A stretch of DNA of 64,000 nt, taken from NCBI RefSeq assembly GCF_022539665.2, contig NC_081340.1:3844001-3908000 (forward strand), written 5' to 3'. The position numbers and the translations under genes are program-made. This document shows positions 52,101 through 64,000 of the stretch, piece after piece. The stretch's first letter is position 1. The number at the start of each line of letters is the position of its first letter. Below the pieces are notes generated by a model. The model made no database searches. It had not been told where the DNA came from and saw only the letters and a list, made by a program, of their open reading frames with translations. The DNA comes from Daphnia carinata (lineage: Eukaryota; Arthropoda; Branchiopoda; Diplostraca; Daphniidae).

Positions 52101-52704
52101 ACAGTTTCGCATGAGGCGCTTGATTGCAGCGATGATAGACCTTAATAACAAACCATCCATTTTCTACCATACGCAAATGTCGGCAACAGAAGGACACCCT
52201 CCCTTGTAGTAACAGAAAGGCCGGAGTTGAAAGTTGACTAAGTTTTTTTTTGGTTTTTTTTTTTTGTTTGTTTTCAATATCACACCATATTTATGCTTCG
52301 CCGTCCTTTTCTTTTGAAGGTAGATTTAAGCGCATTCCACGACTCGCTGCCTCCATCTTTATCTATTGAAATGTCTCTGCTTGCGATTCCGCTAAAACCG
52401 TCTGACTAGGAGTAAACAAAAATCGATTGGAAGAGCTCTTCAATGGGCAATGCTCAAAGAATGCAAAAAATTCGGTATTAAACGGACAGGTCGTTCCCTT
52501 CAGGGCTGGGCTTAAAGAGTGTACAACATGAATGAATTGAAGAATCACTAGAAGAGGATGTAGGGGGAATGCAGTAAGAGCTCTTCTGGGAGATAACGCC
52601 AACAATCGTTTGATGTGACTCATGCGCAACAACCAGCATAATAATAAATTGAAGAGGAGAATGAAATATTTTGTTTACCTATGTTGCCACACGGCACTGT
52701 CCAT
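49171..52704 (-). CDS. Oxysterol-binding protein-related protein (ORP1S/ORP2 type)
   Basis: ORPs move sterols and phosphoinositides between membranes at contact sites. Thirteen exons keep frame: 52679-52704, 51248-51372, 51089-51174, 50859-50968, 50609-50767, 50428-50540, 50247-50331, 50123-50187, 50005-50047, 49844-49946, 49637-49777, 49345-49565 and 49171-49273, giving 459 residues (human OSBPL2 480). The lipid-binding domain is complete: LSKITMPIQFNEPLSFLQ, GKPFNPLLAETY, the signature EQVSHHPP (120-127), FWGKSVE, CCVHNIIVGKLWIEQYG, LYGKWT and DSRFRPDIR..EKTRLEEKQRE. There is no PH domain, ankyrin repeat or FFAT motif, as in short ORPs. Exon 1 encodes only MDSAVWQH and is followed by a 1.3 kb intron, so longer isoforms starting further upstream are possible. 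Best matches from memory are OSBPL1A and OSBPL2; choosing between them is not possible here. Confidence 0.92.
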
Positions 52705-55531
52705 TGCGTTGTTGGATTGATATTGCCCTGCCGTCGATAGAGCTGCACACTATCCGTTGTTGTTTACACGAAGAAATGTGGGACGTCACGAAGAACTTGA
52801 TTACACTTTGTAATAGTGCACTCCACCTACAATGCGAATAGAGAACATTCTATTACTCCACACACAAAAAAGAAACGACCGTAATTCAACGATAATAATA
52901 GGGCCGATAAAAGCCATTAACTACACAAAGATATGAGGCGCTGGGCGACAGGAATCGAATCAATACTTTTTGGACGGGGCATGAAAACCGACGAGTCCTT
53001 TGAGCTTTAAACGGAGCCTCTTTGATGTGATCAAATTGGCCGGTGATAGAATATTCACGACTCTATCGCGGAGTAACGACGGCGAAGGATAAAACGACAG
53101 GGACAACAATAGCTTACCGATGCGACGTCCAAAGGAAGAGGTGTTAACGCCCGAGCACCTTGCACAAACTCGCACTCCGTACGCCCTGTGGCAACACAAC
53201 GTCCATGCTCTCTCGCAGCTCACTGTCAATGGTTCCGTAAGGCCAACGTGTCAGGAACACCCAGACAAATCCCAACTCTAGGGCGACGTCTGTGGCTGAA
53301 AGCTTTTCTGGAGCATTCTACCTCACCTCATTGGCCGCTTTCAACTGACTCATGGCACATAGTATCTCGATGGAGTTGCGCCGAACAAATCACTGAAAAA
53401 AAAAAAATATCCACACGGATGTGGGTTCTTTCTTTTTTTTTTTTTTTTTTTTGTTGCCCATATCGTCAACGAAATAACTCCGCATCCTTCTTTCCCATTT
53501 CCACAGCTGACTGCGTACGCTGGAACGTTGTTCATTGATCAATTAAGCAGCGTGACGCACAAGGGCATTCCCAAATCTTGTTGCTAATTACATTTACCAA
53601 ATGCTAGACGTATACCGCTGTGCAATGTCGAGTATGTTCAACGATAACCATCGCATTGCTCCCGTCCAATGTTTAACCGGCCAATGTTGCATGATTTTAC
53701 ATCAGCCAAACCCTCCCCCCCCCCCTGTCAAGTCTACAAATTGCACATGTTATTGACGAAAAAAAGAGGGGGAGAACTTGATGACAGTTACACGATACTA
53801 TGTAAAATTATCAGGATACTATATACTAGGTCGTATGGTAATGGATTGGTATGGTCGTGTGACGTGCAGTGCGCATGCGCAATCGAAACAACATTCAAGT
53901 TTCGTGCGACTTGCGCGTTTCGGCCAGCCGGTTGCTATCGATTCTTATTGTATCTTCGTTGGCACAGGTGCGTCAACGGACGAAATTTATCGTGCGTCAC
54001 GGATTCGTTGGGAAAACAACAAATTTCCAAGTACGAATGTAAAAATTTTGGCGAATGTGCGGGTTCGGAATAAATAACGACCCGCATTTCTAACGGTGTG
54101 ATGTACATTTGCCGCAAACTCAGTTACAGTACTTTCGGTTAGAAATGACAGTCTTTAGCTTATCAAATAACCCGGCTGTAATGATAGCAATCAAGCTGAT
54201 TATCGGGGCTGCACAAATTTCGACTGTCAAACGGTTACTCCCCCCATTTTTTTTCGTGGTAATAAATCCCAATAAAAAAAATTGCGTTTGATCTGTCCTG
54301 ATGGAGCGTATGGTAATTGGCAAATGGATGTAACGGTAACGTCATTATCGCATCCTTTGTACTGAATTTTCAGTTAAAAGGAACGCGTTCAAGGTGGTGC
54401 TCGTTAAACGTTCGACATCGCGATCAAATACTTAAAAACTGTTGATCACCTTGCACTCATTTTGTAGAGTAATTGCTGTCAGCTCTCCTCTATCACGCGT
54501 CATCCAATTTCTATTGCCATTTCAAAAGAAAAGCCCTGCCTTTTTTTTCGGAGACATCGTGAATTTGATGTCGGGAGAGGTGGGGTCTAGAAGTTCCGCG
54601 TGCAAAAGCTCCGCCGTATACAAAGGGGAATAACCTTAAAAATGTAGTGTTTCTGAAAATTGTGAAAACGTGAATGACACTTCAATGAATAAATTACCGC
54701 GTGACGGGTACGTCCATTTTCGTGAAAGATATGCCGAGTGCAAGGGATGCAAGGGATGGTTCACACGTACACCAATAGTTACCTCCGGTGAAGTAAAAGC
54801 TCCATCATCTTGTGCCTAACATTTCGATTTTTCTAATCGAAACACTTGAGTTGATGAGACGGGCGACGTGCGTTCAATGGCCATTACGTTTGTATTTGTC
54901 GGCGACACTGTACACTAGGAAGCCAACAAACACACATAATACAGAAAGCTGACATCTCGATAGCAAAGCGCGGTTGATATGAGATATGGTTTGTGAAAAA
55001 TAAAAAAGAATACCAGCTTTGCTTCTTCACTCTTCCTTCCCGTTTCAAATGACTTGGAGAGGAAATTTAATTATAACAAATAAGAAAAGAATGTAAAAAA
55101 AAAAAAAAACGAGCATACAGCAATCGGGAAACCACTGGAGACTAGATCGAAACCTAAAGTTAAGTTGGGGGTGTTTCAAAAAAAAAATAATAATAATTAG
55201 ACGTGGATTAAACAATTTTTTTCTCTGCTTGTCGGTATTGAAACCAAATGACCGTTGTCTTTCTTTGTTTAGATCAACGTCAACAAACTGTTTCTGGGTA
55301 TACCGTAATACTTTTGAACAAAGTGTTTACCACGGTCATTCCGCAGAACACTGGTACTCAGATACACAAATGAAGTTTTTGCTTTTTTTTGTTTTCCATT
55401 TCTGTTTCGTTTCCACGATTGCCAAAGTATCAAAAGATGTTGACGAAGACTCAGGAGATGCGAACGACCGCGAATAGCTCCTGGCGAGTCAAAACAAAAC
55501 ATAAGCATTACAAACAAAGTTTCTGTGACTA
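52705..55531. other. Intergenic region between ORP and Mint genes
   Basis: No gene recognised. It contains homopolymer runs (T run near 53433-53452, C run near 53706-53720) and several short frames (53188-53538, 53669-54117, 54120-54323) that overlap and look random. The promoter of the ORP gene should lie at the left end. Confidence 0.45.
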
Positions 55532-57337
55532 TCAGATGTAGACAGGAGTTTCCTGGCCAATCAAAAGGCGAAACATGGAGGTGGGCATCGTCTTCATGTT
55601 GATCTAAACACCAAAAAAAAAACCGAGCGACATTAGGAATTTGATTGACTCCACTCACGAACACATTGTTTGGAGCAAAAGCAAACACGCTCGATTGTTT
55701 TACCTCTCCAACGGAAGTGGCCAAAAGACCAACAATGCGTTCGTGAGGTACGGCAACGACACTTTGCCCGTTAATTTCAATGATCCGGTGGCCGACGCGT
55801 ACTCCACCACGCTCGGCGATCCCTCCTCGGAGAAGGCTGCAAATCTGGCGTTTATAAATATGAGTTTAGAAGCTCGTTAAAAAAAACTCTGAAAATGCCA
55901 CATGATCTTCGCCAAACTAACCACTCCATTCTGGACGCTGAAACCTAATTGGTACTTGGTGTCTGGTCGTTTGATTTTTACTTCGACCACGGGGGGACAA
56001 GGAACCACCGTCAATTTCACCACCGTTGCGGACTTGGCGTTCTGGAGAATAAAAGCGAAAGGTGATCAATACTATTTCGTATGATGTTTCAAAATTACAA
56101 GATAAGAGCCAAAATACTTTGATATAAGTCTGGCAGGTGGAGAGAGGCAGCCCCACAAGGCTGATGCCGTTAATGGCAATGATCTGGTCGCCGATATTGA
56201 GCTGGCCGCATCGGGCAGCCGCTCCAGCCGGCGCCAGATTGGCTATGACAACAGTCGGGAGCATCGACCCCCATCCCGACTCGACGATCACAACTCCCAG
56301 GATCTCGTTACGAGCTTTCGGTACGATAACCTAAAAAAATAATAATAAGACAATTGGACCCCGAAGCCTCGTAAAAACCACTGATGCAGTGTGGTCGGTC
56401 AACAAGCGCATGTTCCACGCGAATACCTCCTTCTGCAGTTCTTTCTTGGCAAACATTTGCAGTTCGTCTCCGAATATCTCCTGAGAGTTCAAGACTTCCT
56501 GGTAATCCATTTCACGTACGAAACTCTGATCTTCGATGCCATTGGCTTTGAGGAATTCCATATAGGCAACTTGAAAGGCCTGGCCGATAGACTGGGCAAT
56601 AAACTGGGCCTATAGATGATTAAAAAAAAAATAATAATAGACAAAGAAATGAATGACGTTTGCCAAGTTTAATTGAATACGAAACGAGTTTACCTCCTCA
56701 CTCTCGAAGACATGGCAGACCATTTTCGGCGTTTTTGCAATCTTGTTGCTAGAATCTTCACCGTCCTGAGTGATCATTCGCCTTCTGGCCATCAACACCA
56801 CCAGGTCCCCAATATCAGCAATGTAGGAAATGGTCCGCAAGGCGTGATCCATCATAATTTCCTGGATAGCAGTGGAGGAGATAGATCCAAAAAAAAAAAA
56901 AAAAAATACGACATCAATTTAGAATATCCAAGTCGTCCCCCCCTCGTTTGTTAGCAAAGGCACGTAGGGATAGGAAATGCACACACGTCAAAGGAATGCA
57001 CAATGAGAAAAATCTTCATTGAAAAAAAAAACAAACAAAAAATTTGTTTTCTTTTTTCATATTATGCAAAAACTGACTTTCAATTCCGTATTGAGGACCA
57101 TGATTTTCTCCGTCGAAATGAAGAGGTCCACTTCGGTCGTCGGTTGCGTTTCTCCTTCCGGTGCCTTCATTTCCATCATTTGCCCCAGCAGCCAAACAGA
57201 AAGTTATGAAAAAGAGAAAAAAAAAGATTTCATTCAATATCGGTACGATGGCATTCTTCTTCCGGTTCTCTTTCTCTCTCTTTCTCGACGAGCAGAGCGC
57301 ATCGGAAATTAATATCGGCTGTCGATAAACTAATCCA

Positions 57338-57375
<38 letters not shown>

Positions 57376-57549
57376 AATCTCTCGTCTATATCCACAAAAC
57401 GTCGTTCATCGATAACCAAAGGATATGTTTCTTTTCTCCTAGAACGTCTCACATCTTACTGCTTTGCTCTTTCCATCCTCTTGTTTTCTTTTGTCAACGC
57501 TCAAGAGATAGCCCGGATCCATTGAAAGCCCACCTCCCCCCTTTTCCAA

Positions 57550-57584
<35 letters not shown>

Positions 57585-58059
57585 CTAACAAAATTAGGTT
57601 TTCTTTTGAGTAATGAAGAAAAAAAAAAAAAGAAAAGCTTCATGTGCATTCACGTCTCGACTGAATCAATAGAGCACACATGTCGAGTGAGACCGTGGAG
57701 AGGAGCAAAGCAGTGCTATGTCTCTGTCAGCAAAGACGAAGAATGATTTCAAACTGTTCCACATGAAAATGGCGTCGACGTAGATTTGTGGATAGAGACG
57801 AGGCTTTGCCTTTTTTCATATTACTTTTTTTTTTTTTTGGGGGGGGGGGAGAACGCCATTTTCTTTTTTTTTTTTGCAGGACAACAGTTAGAGACGATAA
57901 TAACAACACGAACGAGACAACAAGAACGACATCAAGAGATAAGAGAGGAGATAATGGACTCACCAGGGCCTAGCAAACAAGACCATTACCGCACGACAGG
58001 GCAAGCAAGAAAGGGAGAGAAAGAATAATAAAATAAATAAATAGAAAAAATGATAGGAG

Positions 58060-58098
<39 letters not shown>

Positions 58099-61000
58099 CA
58101 TCGGCAAAAAATTAACGTTCATTCTTTTCGCTTATATTTGAAACGTTCTAAAAAAAAATGTTGTGTAGCGTGTGATGTTACTATTTCCGTGGCTCAGCGC
58201 TTTCTGATGGCGTGGTGGAAACCAAATGTGAATTGTTATCAATCAATAAAAAAAAAAAAGAGTTCAGTTTTCTTATTGTCGCCGCGTCAACGCGTGTATG
58301 TGTGTGTGCTATCGTTCTACCCTGTTGCAGATGGGACTTTGTGTGTGTGGAAATCTATCGCGGGAGCGGCAACGAGCTGGAAGGCGGAACCGATTCAAGT
58401 GTACGGTGAAGAGAAAGGCAAACAGGAAAGGCGGGTGCCCGCACAACACACACACACAAAAAACAAAAAACACAATTGTTAACGACATTCGCAAACACAG
58501 GGCAATTCAGCGTGATCTTCCCAAGCCAAAACAAGTGAAAGAAAAGAGTACACAGTGAGGTATATCGCAACACACGAGAAAAAGCCAACCCCTCACAGAC
58601 AATGGTAAACAAACTCTCCGACTGGAACTGGCTTATGGGCAAATAATATTCCAATTCACTTTGGCGTGTTCACGTCGAATATAAAAGAGTGAATCAAAGA
58701 GATGATAAAAAAGAAACACCTTAAATATCGCCATAAATCCTCTCTTCACGAGAAGGCGGACGGAACAGAAAGAAAAAAAAAGGGGGCATTTAAATCCCGG
58801 CAAGAGGCTTAAGAACTTGCTTTTCATCTGATCCCTTTTTGTCGATGCCAGAGGGGCAGATCGTCAAGAATCCCGAGTTACTAAAGGGGGCGACGAAGGA
58901 TCTCCATGAATTATACAACGAAAGTATAATATCCGCACACATCCATATATAGCGAATAGAGTCTGTCTGTGTGTGTGTGTGTGTGTGTGTATCACATACA
59001 TAATATAGTACAAGTATGTGTGTCTTGATTACCATCGAAAGGCGGGACGAGAATATTTAGAAGGGTGTGCTATGCTGTTCACGAGGATTCATCTGCAAGA
59101 GATATGGGCCCGAAGAATCGGGTCAGCGCGTCGAAAAAAAACAAACAAAAAAAAAAATGGGCTGGTAATGAGCCTTGACGCCCTATACAGGACACTCGAC
59201 GATTCTTTTGCCCGCCCCACTCGACATCCTCGCCTCCCTATTGTCACTGAAAGGCAGTTGCAGCCCAGCAAGTTTTGGACCGCGCCCGTTTTTTTTTTTT
59301 TCTTTCGAATTGGGCAACGCCCCAACACTATCGACATAAAAAAAAGAAAGCTAGGGGAAAAAAAAAGAAAAAAAAGAGGGAAAATGATGAGCAAGTCACA
59401 TTTCTTTTTTCACGACGAGCTTTTAGCCGAGTGCAAAACACACAATATCACGGGACAATATCGTAGGTTTTAAGAAAAAGCGTTGGCCAAGTGAGAGCCA
59501 TGCAAATAGCGAAAGAAAGAGAGGAAGAAGCGACAACAGCAACATCATCAAATATGGCGTGAACGTGCTAGTTAAACATGGGAAGAACACTGTCTCCTCT
59601 CTTCCCATTTTTTGTTTTGTTTTGTTTTTGCTTTTCCTACGGTCGTTTAACCGAATGCTCTTCAGGTTTACTTCAACTTTGATCATCAAGAGTAAATTCT
59701 CTTTTCTTTTCTTCCTTTTTCCTTCCTCCCCCGTCATTCTCTTTTGCAATGTGGAACGGTGACCGACCTTCAGTTTGAGCACGGCTTCTTCGACCATGCT
59801 TTTCTTAGTGCGGTACTTCCAGCAGCCGGGCGCGACTGAACTATCCGGTTGGAGTTCGTCAATTTCGGAGGATCCGTGGTAGAGTAATCGGAAGCTACAT
59901 CCGTGTATCACTTTAGACGAAATGCAAGGTGCATCGTCCTCCTCCTCGTCCAGCTGCTCCTCGTCGTGATCTTCTTCGTAAAAACGCTCTTCCGCCCGAG
60001 GGCTGTGCAATGGAGGCGTCATGACGGCCGATCCCTGGGCAGAAGACGAGGAAACGTTGGCGTTCAAATCGCAAGACGAGCGAGACGTAACGGCCGTCTC
60101 GCTGCCAGGATTGACGTGTATCCTCGTACTGCTGATGGATACGTCGGCGCTCGATTCCGGTTGCGTATCGTCGAGATAGAGCGCCATCGATTCGTCAGCA
60201 GCGACAGCGTCCGTCTCGAGTTCTTCTTCGTCCAGAGAAATGGACGCCGGTGACGAATCGCTGGCTGTTTCGCCACCTTCTTGTCCAATATCTTGATCCT
60301 GTCGGACGCATGATCGACATATTCCATCATGTAAACATAGCCCAGCCCTCCCGAAAAGAAACTAAGAGAATGGCAATCCTGCACTAGCGATCCACGTCCA
60401 TCAACAATTAATAATAAGAAAATGTAATTCTTTAGGGGAAAAAAAAAAATGAATCGAACAAAGGAGAGCAGACCACCAAAGAACATGTTTTTCTCTACGT
60501 TCGATTAAAAGCATTCAAAAGATTGTGTTGCTCCATCCGCATCTAGGTATTGAACTACTACGAAGAACACACAGTTCCAGTCACAAGAAGTCAGACGCAA
60601 AGAAAACGGACAAAATCGTTCATTTTCGCTTCCTTATTCTATCCTACGCAATATATAAAACAGGGACCTGAATAGCCAATGCCCAGCGGAGAGTGTTACG
60701 AAAAGGGAACTGTTCCAGGGAAATGAGCGCGGTTGGTTTTTTGTAAAAAAAAAAAAAAAAATAATTAATCGAATTATTAACATCTCGGCCTGCGTTTATG
60801 TGTGTATGTGTGTGTGTGTATCTGCGTATCTTTAACTGCTGATGTGTTTTATGTTTGTGTGTACGCGAGCGTTAGTGTGCGTTAAATCTACTCTCTAATT
60901 CTATGAAAAATGTTTTGTTAATTTCAGAATGAAGAAAAGAGAGGATAAAGAAAATTGTGGATATTACCTTGATACGCGAAACGGCTTCTTCCGCTTGCAT

Positions 61001-61177
61001 CATGCGAGTATATTTGGTCGGTTGCCCCTCGCAGACGATCTGCGTCGAGCCCAAGTAGTTGGCACGGAACAGGACTCCTTCGATGAGGACTGCAGGTTCG
61101 TGAACCATGACTATCCGGACGGAGGAAAGCAACAGCGACGAAGACCCATCCGATAACGAGATTGAAAAGATAGGAGG

Positions 61178-61214
<37 letters not shown>

Positions 61215-64000
61215 AATAATAATTAGTTTAAACATGATTCCAATCAGAGTTTAAATGGAACAGTCCCCATTGTTCGCAATCGAATTCGCCATCCTGAAGC
61301 CGAAACACAAAGATCACGTCAACCAAAAACAAAGAAACATAACAAATCAAATGAAATAATAAAACTATCAAGGTAGGAAGAAAAAAAAAACAATTTTAAA
61401 TGCCATGCAGAATAAATGCTTAAGTTTAGAAAAATGAAAATGATGAGTTTAAATTCGACTCATTTCGGGTTTTAATCACGCGCTAAACATATCGAGCTCT
61501 CATACTAAAATAAAATGGGGGATTTTTATGGGGTTTTCAAAGTTTCATGCTTGACACGATTATCAATTAGCAGGCTTTAAAAAAAAGATATGCAGATGAA
61601 ATGCAAGCAGCATACACCGTTCCTGCGGAAAAGGAGCGCGTTCGTATTGAATTTGTACAAATTGGACGGACACGGCAGGCAGTTTGTTTCCTTCTTAAAC
61701 TTCCGCATTTAGCACACGAATAGTAGCATTTTTAATTCACCATTTAAAATTGGTAATGAATAAAAAAAAAAAAAAAAAAGAAGGGAGATAGAAAGAAACA
61801 AACTACAAGATCTAAAAGTGACGACTTGTAAAAAAGTCTACGGGCAAAACGGGCAAAAAAAAAAAAATTGATGGATGTGTTTATGCTCACCGACAAACGC
61901 ATGGGAAGAAGGAGAAGAACAGGATGTACCCCCATCGTCAGCGTGAAATGTTTTTTTTTTTTTGTTGGGTTTGTTTGAATTTTTGATTTCGATTTTTCAA
62001 ATGTAAAAAAAAAAAAAAAAAGATAGAAAATACATTTCAAAAATCAAACGTTTCAAACGATTTCAAAAGTCTAGCGCTTCCTTGTGTTCAATTGCAATGT
62101 GCATCTTCTATTGCAAAAGGTCTAGCGAAGCGAAAATGACGTGAACGTGTGCATATACACGATCGAATTTATCTCGCGAAAGACACGCCATTAATGAAAA
62201 AAAAAGTGCCACATAATTTCGCTTTTTTTTTTTCTAAAAGGAAATTAAGTCAGCTTCATTAGTCGTTGGGCGTGGAATTAAAAAGCCGATAACTTTGTGG
62301 CGAGTAAATACCTCACGTTCTTTTTTTTTTTTTTTTTTACTGAGGTTTCTGCTTTAAAAAAAAATATATAAAGCGGGTGTGACTGTGTAAAATTAGATTT
62401 GTCTAATTACCGAACGAATCAATACTACTAGGTTCCCTGGCCGCTCTTAGCCAATGAGAAAACGGCTAGCGAAACGTGGGAAAATCCGGGACGAGATTCG
62501 CATACTTAACGCTCTAATTAAAATCGTATACAAGCCATACAGTTAAACATAAAAAAAAAAAAAAACATAAAATAAAACAAGTGTAAATAATGATAATGGT
62601 AATCATGTTTGAAAATAGCTTTCGCTGGCGTATGGCCTTCGTTCTACTACAGTGCGATGTTCGGTACTGTGGCATTCAATCAACGTAATGACTTAAGAAA
62701 AAAGAAATGTGAAGAAAACGAAGAGAACGAAATAGAAGAGGAATTAAGAATGAAAGCGGGCACAATAGAAAATTGTAAAAACATAACTGCAAAAACTGGT
62801 TCAATGGCCTCGTTTCTTCCCCATATTTTCTTCCCCGAATTAGAAAACAAACCAGTTTGATCTCGATGGCGATCATACCCCCGTATGAATTAGCGAGGCA
62901 AGCACAATGCGAAAATAATTTTCGGCTGCATTTCAAATGGCTAAATAAAAACGAGCTTTAACGCAAAAAAAAAAAACCTCGAATAATAATGTGACGACTG
63001 GTGTGCTAGAGAAATGAAACGAAAATCAAGTCGACGATGCAGTCAAATGATATCGACCACGATGCCCAATACGAGAGGAGAGAAAAGAAGAACCAAACAA
63101 AGAAAGAGAACTTCCTATGTATCTATACAAATAAATTTGTTTTAGCTTTTTCTTTTTGGATTGTGTCTGGTGTTTTGTTTCGTTTGCACGCTTGCCAAGT
63201 GGAAAAATGGTGCAAAGGAAGCGAAAAATGTTGTCACAAAAAAAAAAATAAATTAAAAAAAAAAAAATAAAATAAAAACCCAACTTGTAATTCCTCTTTC
63301 TACTCCTATAATGTATGTCTCTATTTGCATCTTAGTTTCTTCGACACTGTCTACGTTCTATGATGAGAGAAATAAGTTACGTTACCTTCTTTGCTCCTTC
63401 CCTTCTTCTTGCTCTGGCTCGAGTTGTCATCCTGTCAAGAAAGAAACAACAAATTTATGTTAAGAGATTTGCAAAGGGATACACACCCAACAACACACTC
63501 ACACACACAAAATATGTAATAAATTAAATGGATTATAAATTTGAAAAAAAAAAACGAATATCATTCGACGTCAAGGGCTACTGCATAACGTACCAGTGTT
63601 ATGCACATTATAACAAATGGGGCACGCCATGCATAAATAGCAAGACAAAAAAAAAATATGTATGGCGGTTTTCGCGGTTGTTCCGCCGTAAGAAATAATA
63701 ACGTGAATAAATAATGTGAAATAAAATGAAATCTAAAAAAAAAAAAAAAAAAAACGGACTGGGAAACGTCGCATGCGATTTAAAAAAAAAAAAAAAAATT
63801 TTTTTCGTTTAAACAAAATAAATAAAAACCATTTCTTTCATTTCGCTAGAAGATTCAGAGCGGCGCCCGTCATCATGACGCTGATTGTTTCTGCCCGGCT
63901 GGAAATGCTCCACCGAGACGACGCGTGTTGTACGACCAAGCCAAGCCTCAACTCGAGCTGCTTTTATGCTCTCGCCCATCTGATTGTCAGATTGAATCAA
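55532..64000 (-). CDS. APBA: X11/Mint adaptor (APBA family), 5' end beyond window
   Basis: Mint proteins bind Munc18, the APP tail and other partners, organising presynaptic and trafficking complexes through one PTB and two PDZ domains. Exons seen: >63830-64000, 63386-63431, 60968-61110, 57078-57164, 56694-56861, 56427-56609, 56118-56330, 55922-56041, 55704-55844 and 55532-55603, all in phase; 59768-60298 is a further possible exon (separate entry). [77 protein letters not shown] and [23 protein letters not shown]1: [43 protein letters not shown]2: [31 protein letters not shown]. The C-terminus QETPVYI matches the family's QEQPVYI/L tail, which folds back on PDZ1. The exon at the right edge and the 46-base microexon (SKKKGRSKE) are less certain. 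Introns are unusually rich in poly(A) and TA/TG runs. Confidence 0.93.
57339..57373. repeat. Poly(A) tract and nearby TA microsatellite in Mint intron
   Basis: About 35 consecutive A. Similar tracts are at 58063-58094 and 61178-61212, and shorter ones are scattered through 51-64 kb (for example 51974-51995). A (TA)n run lies at 57551-57584 and a (TG)n run at about 58965-58990. Tracts of this length are often misassembled, so their exact lengths should not be trusted. Confidence 0.8.
59768..60298 (-). CDS. Possible alternative Mint exon: acidic linker plus half PTB
   Basis: A 531-base stretch is open, is bounded by an acceptor (ccgacag/gat) and a donor (ctgaag/gtcggt), and is phase 0 at both ends. 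It encodes 177 residues: an acidic, Ser-rich part ([26 protein letters not shown]), then [14 protein letters not shown] and [11 protein letters not shown]. The last 45 residues line up with the start of the PTB domain encoded by 60968-61110 (FRxxYxGS, EEAV, final K). Both exons end in phase 0 before the next PTB exon. If both were included, the PTB would carry two first halves, so exclusive use or an alternative start (ATG at 60187, MALYLDD) is more likely. It could also belong to a different transcript. Confidence 0.6.

Overview
This is nuclear DNA from an invertebrate. Genes are split by many short GT-AG introns (mostly 55-90 bases) and sit on both strands, and most give clear animal orthologues. 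The gene set includes an ionotropic receptor with no amino-terminal domain, DEG/ENaC channels and secreted Pro-rich and Gly-rich proteins. The compact introns suggest an arthropod, most likely a Daphnia-like branchiopod crustacean. That placement is inference; no species marker was tested.

Layout. 1-3.3 kb: a large imperfect palindrome of a dispersed repeat with a tRNA-like sequence in its centre; a third partial copy lies at 27.8-28.75 kb. 5.5-9.4 kb (+): exocyst subunit Sec8/EXOC4, 14 exons. 10.4-11.9 and 14.8-15.9 kb (+): two paralogous secreted Pro-rich repeat proteins with matching ends and promoters but unrelated repeat cores. Between them, 12.9-13.5 kb (-): a TCEANC2-like protein. 17.0-19.0 kb (-): an ionotropic-receptor-type glutamate receptor. 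19.4-21.3 kb (-): an eight-exon gene I do not recognise. 22.8-26.9 kb (+): NSF, the SNARE-disassembling ATPase. 30.7-31.5 kb (+): a small Gly-rich secreted protein. 31.7-32.4 kb (-): ribulose-phosphate 3-epimerase. 34.2-48.3 kb (-): a neurensin-like gene and a DEG/ENaC channel gene, each present twice, apparently from duplication of a two-gene cassette. 49.2-52.7 kb (-): a short oxysterol-binding-protein-related protein (ORP1S/ORP2 type). 55.5 kb to the right edge (-): an X11/Mint (APBA) adaptor whose 5' end lies outside the window.

There is no operon logic, but several products share cell biology. Sec8 (vesicle tethering), NSF (SNARE recycling), Mint (presynaptic PTB-PDZ adaptor), the neurensin-like vesicle proteins and the ORP (sterol/lipid transfer) all act in membrane traffic. 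The receptor and DEG/ENaC channels act at the sensory or neuronal surface. I see no reason to read this neighbourhood as functionally selected.

Exon boundaries were set by reading splice sites by eye and requiring phase continuity. All complete multi-exon models keep frame from start to stop, except that one exon edge in the second DEG/ENaC gene may be off by one base. The best leads are the Pro-rich gene pair, the duplicated neurensin/DEG cassette, a possible alternative half-PTB exon in Mint, and the highly conserved hairpin-rich core of the dispersed repeat.
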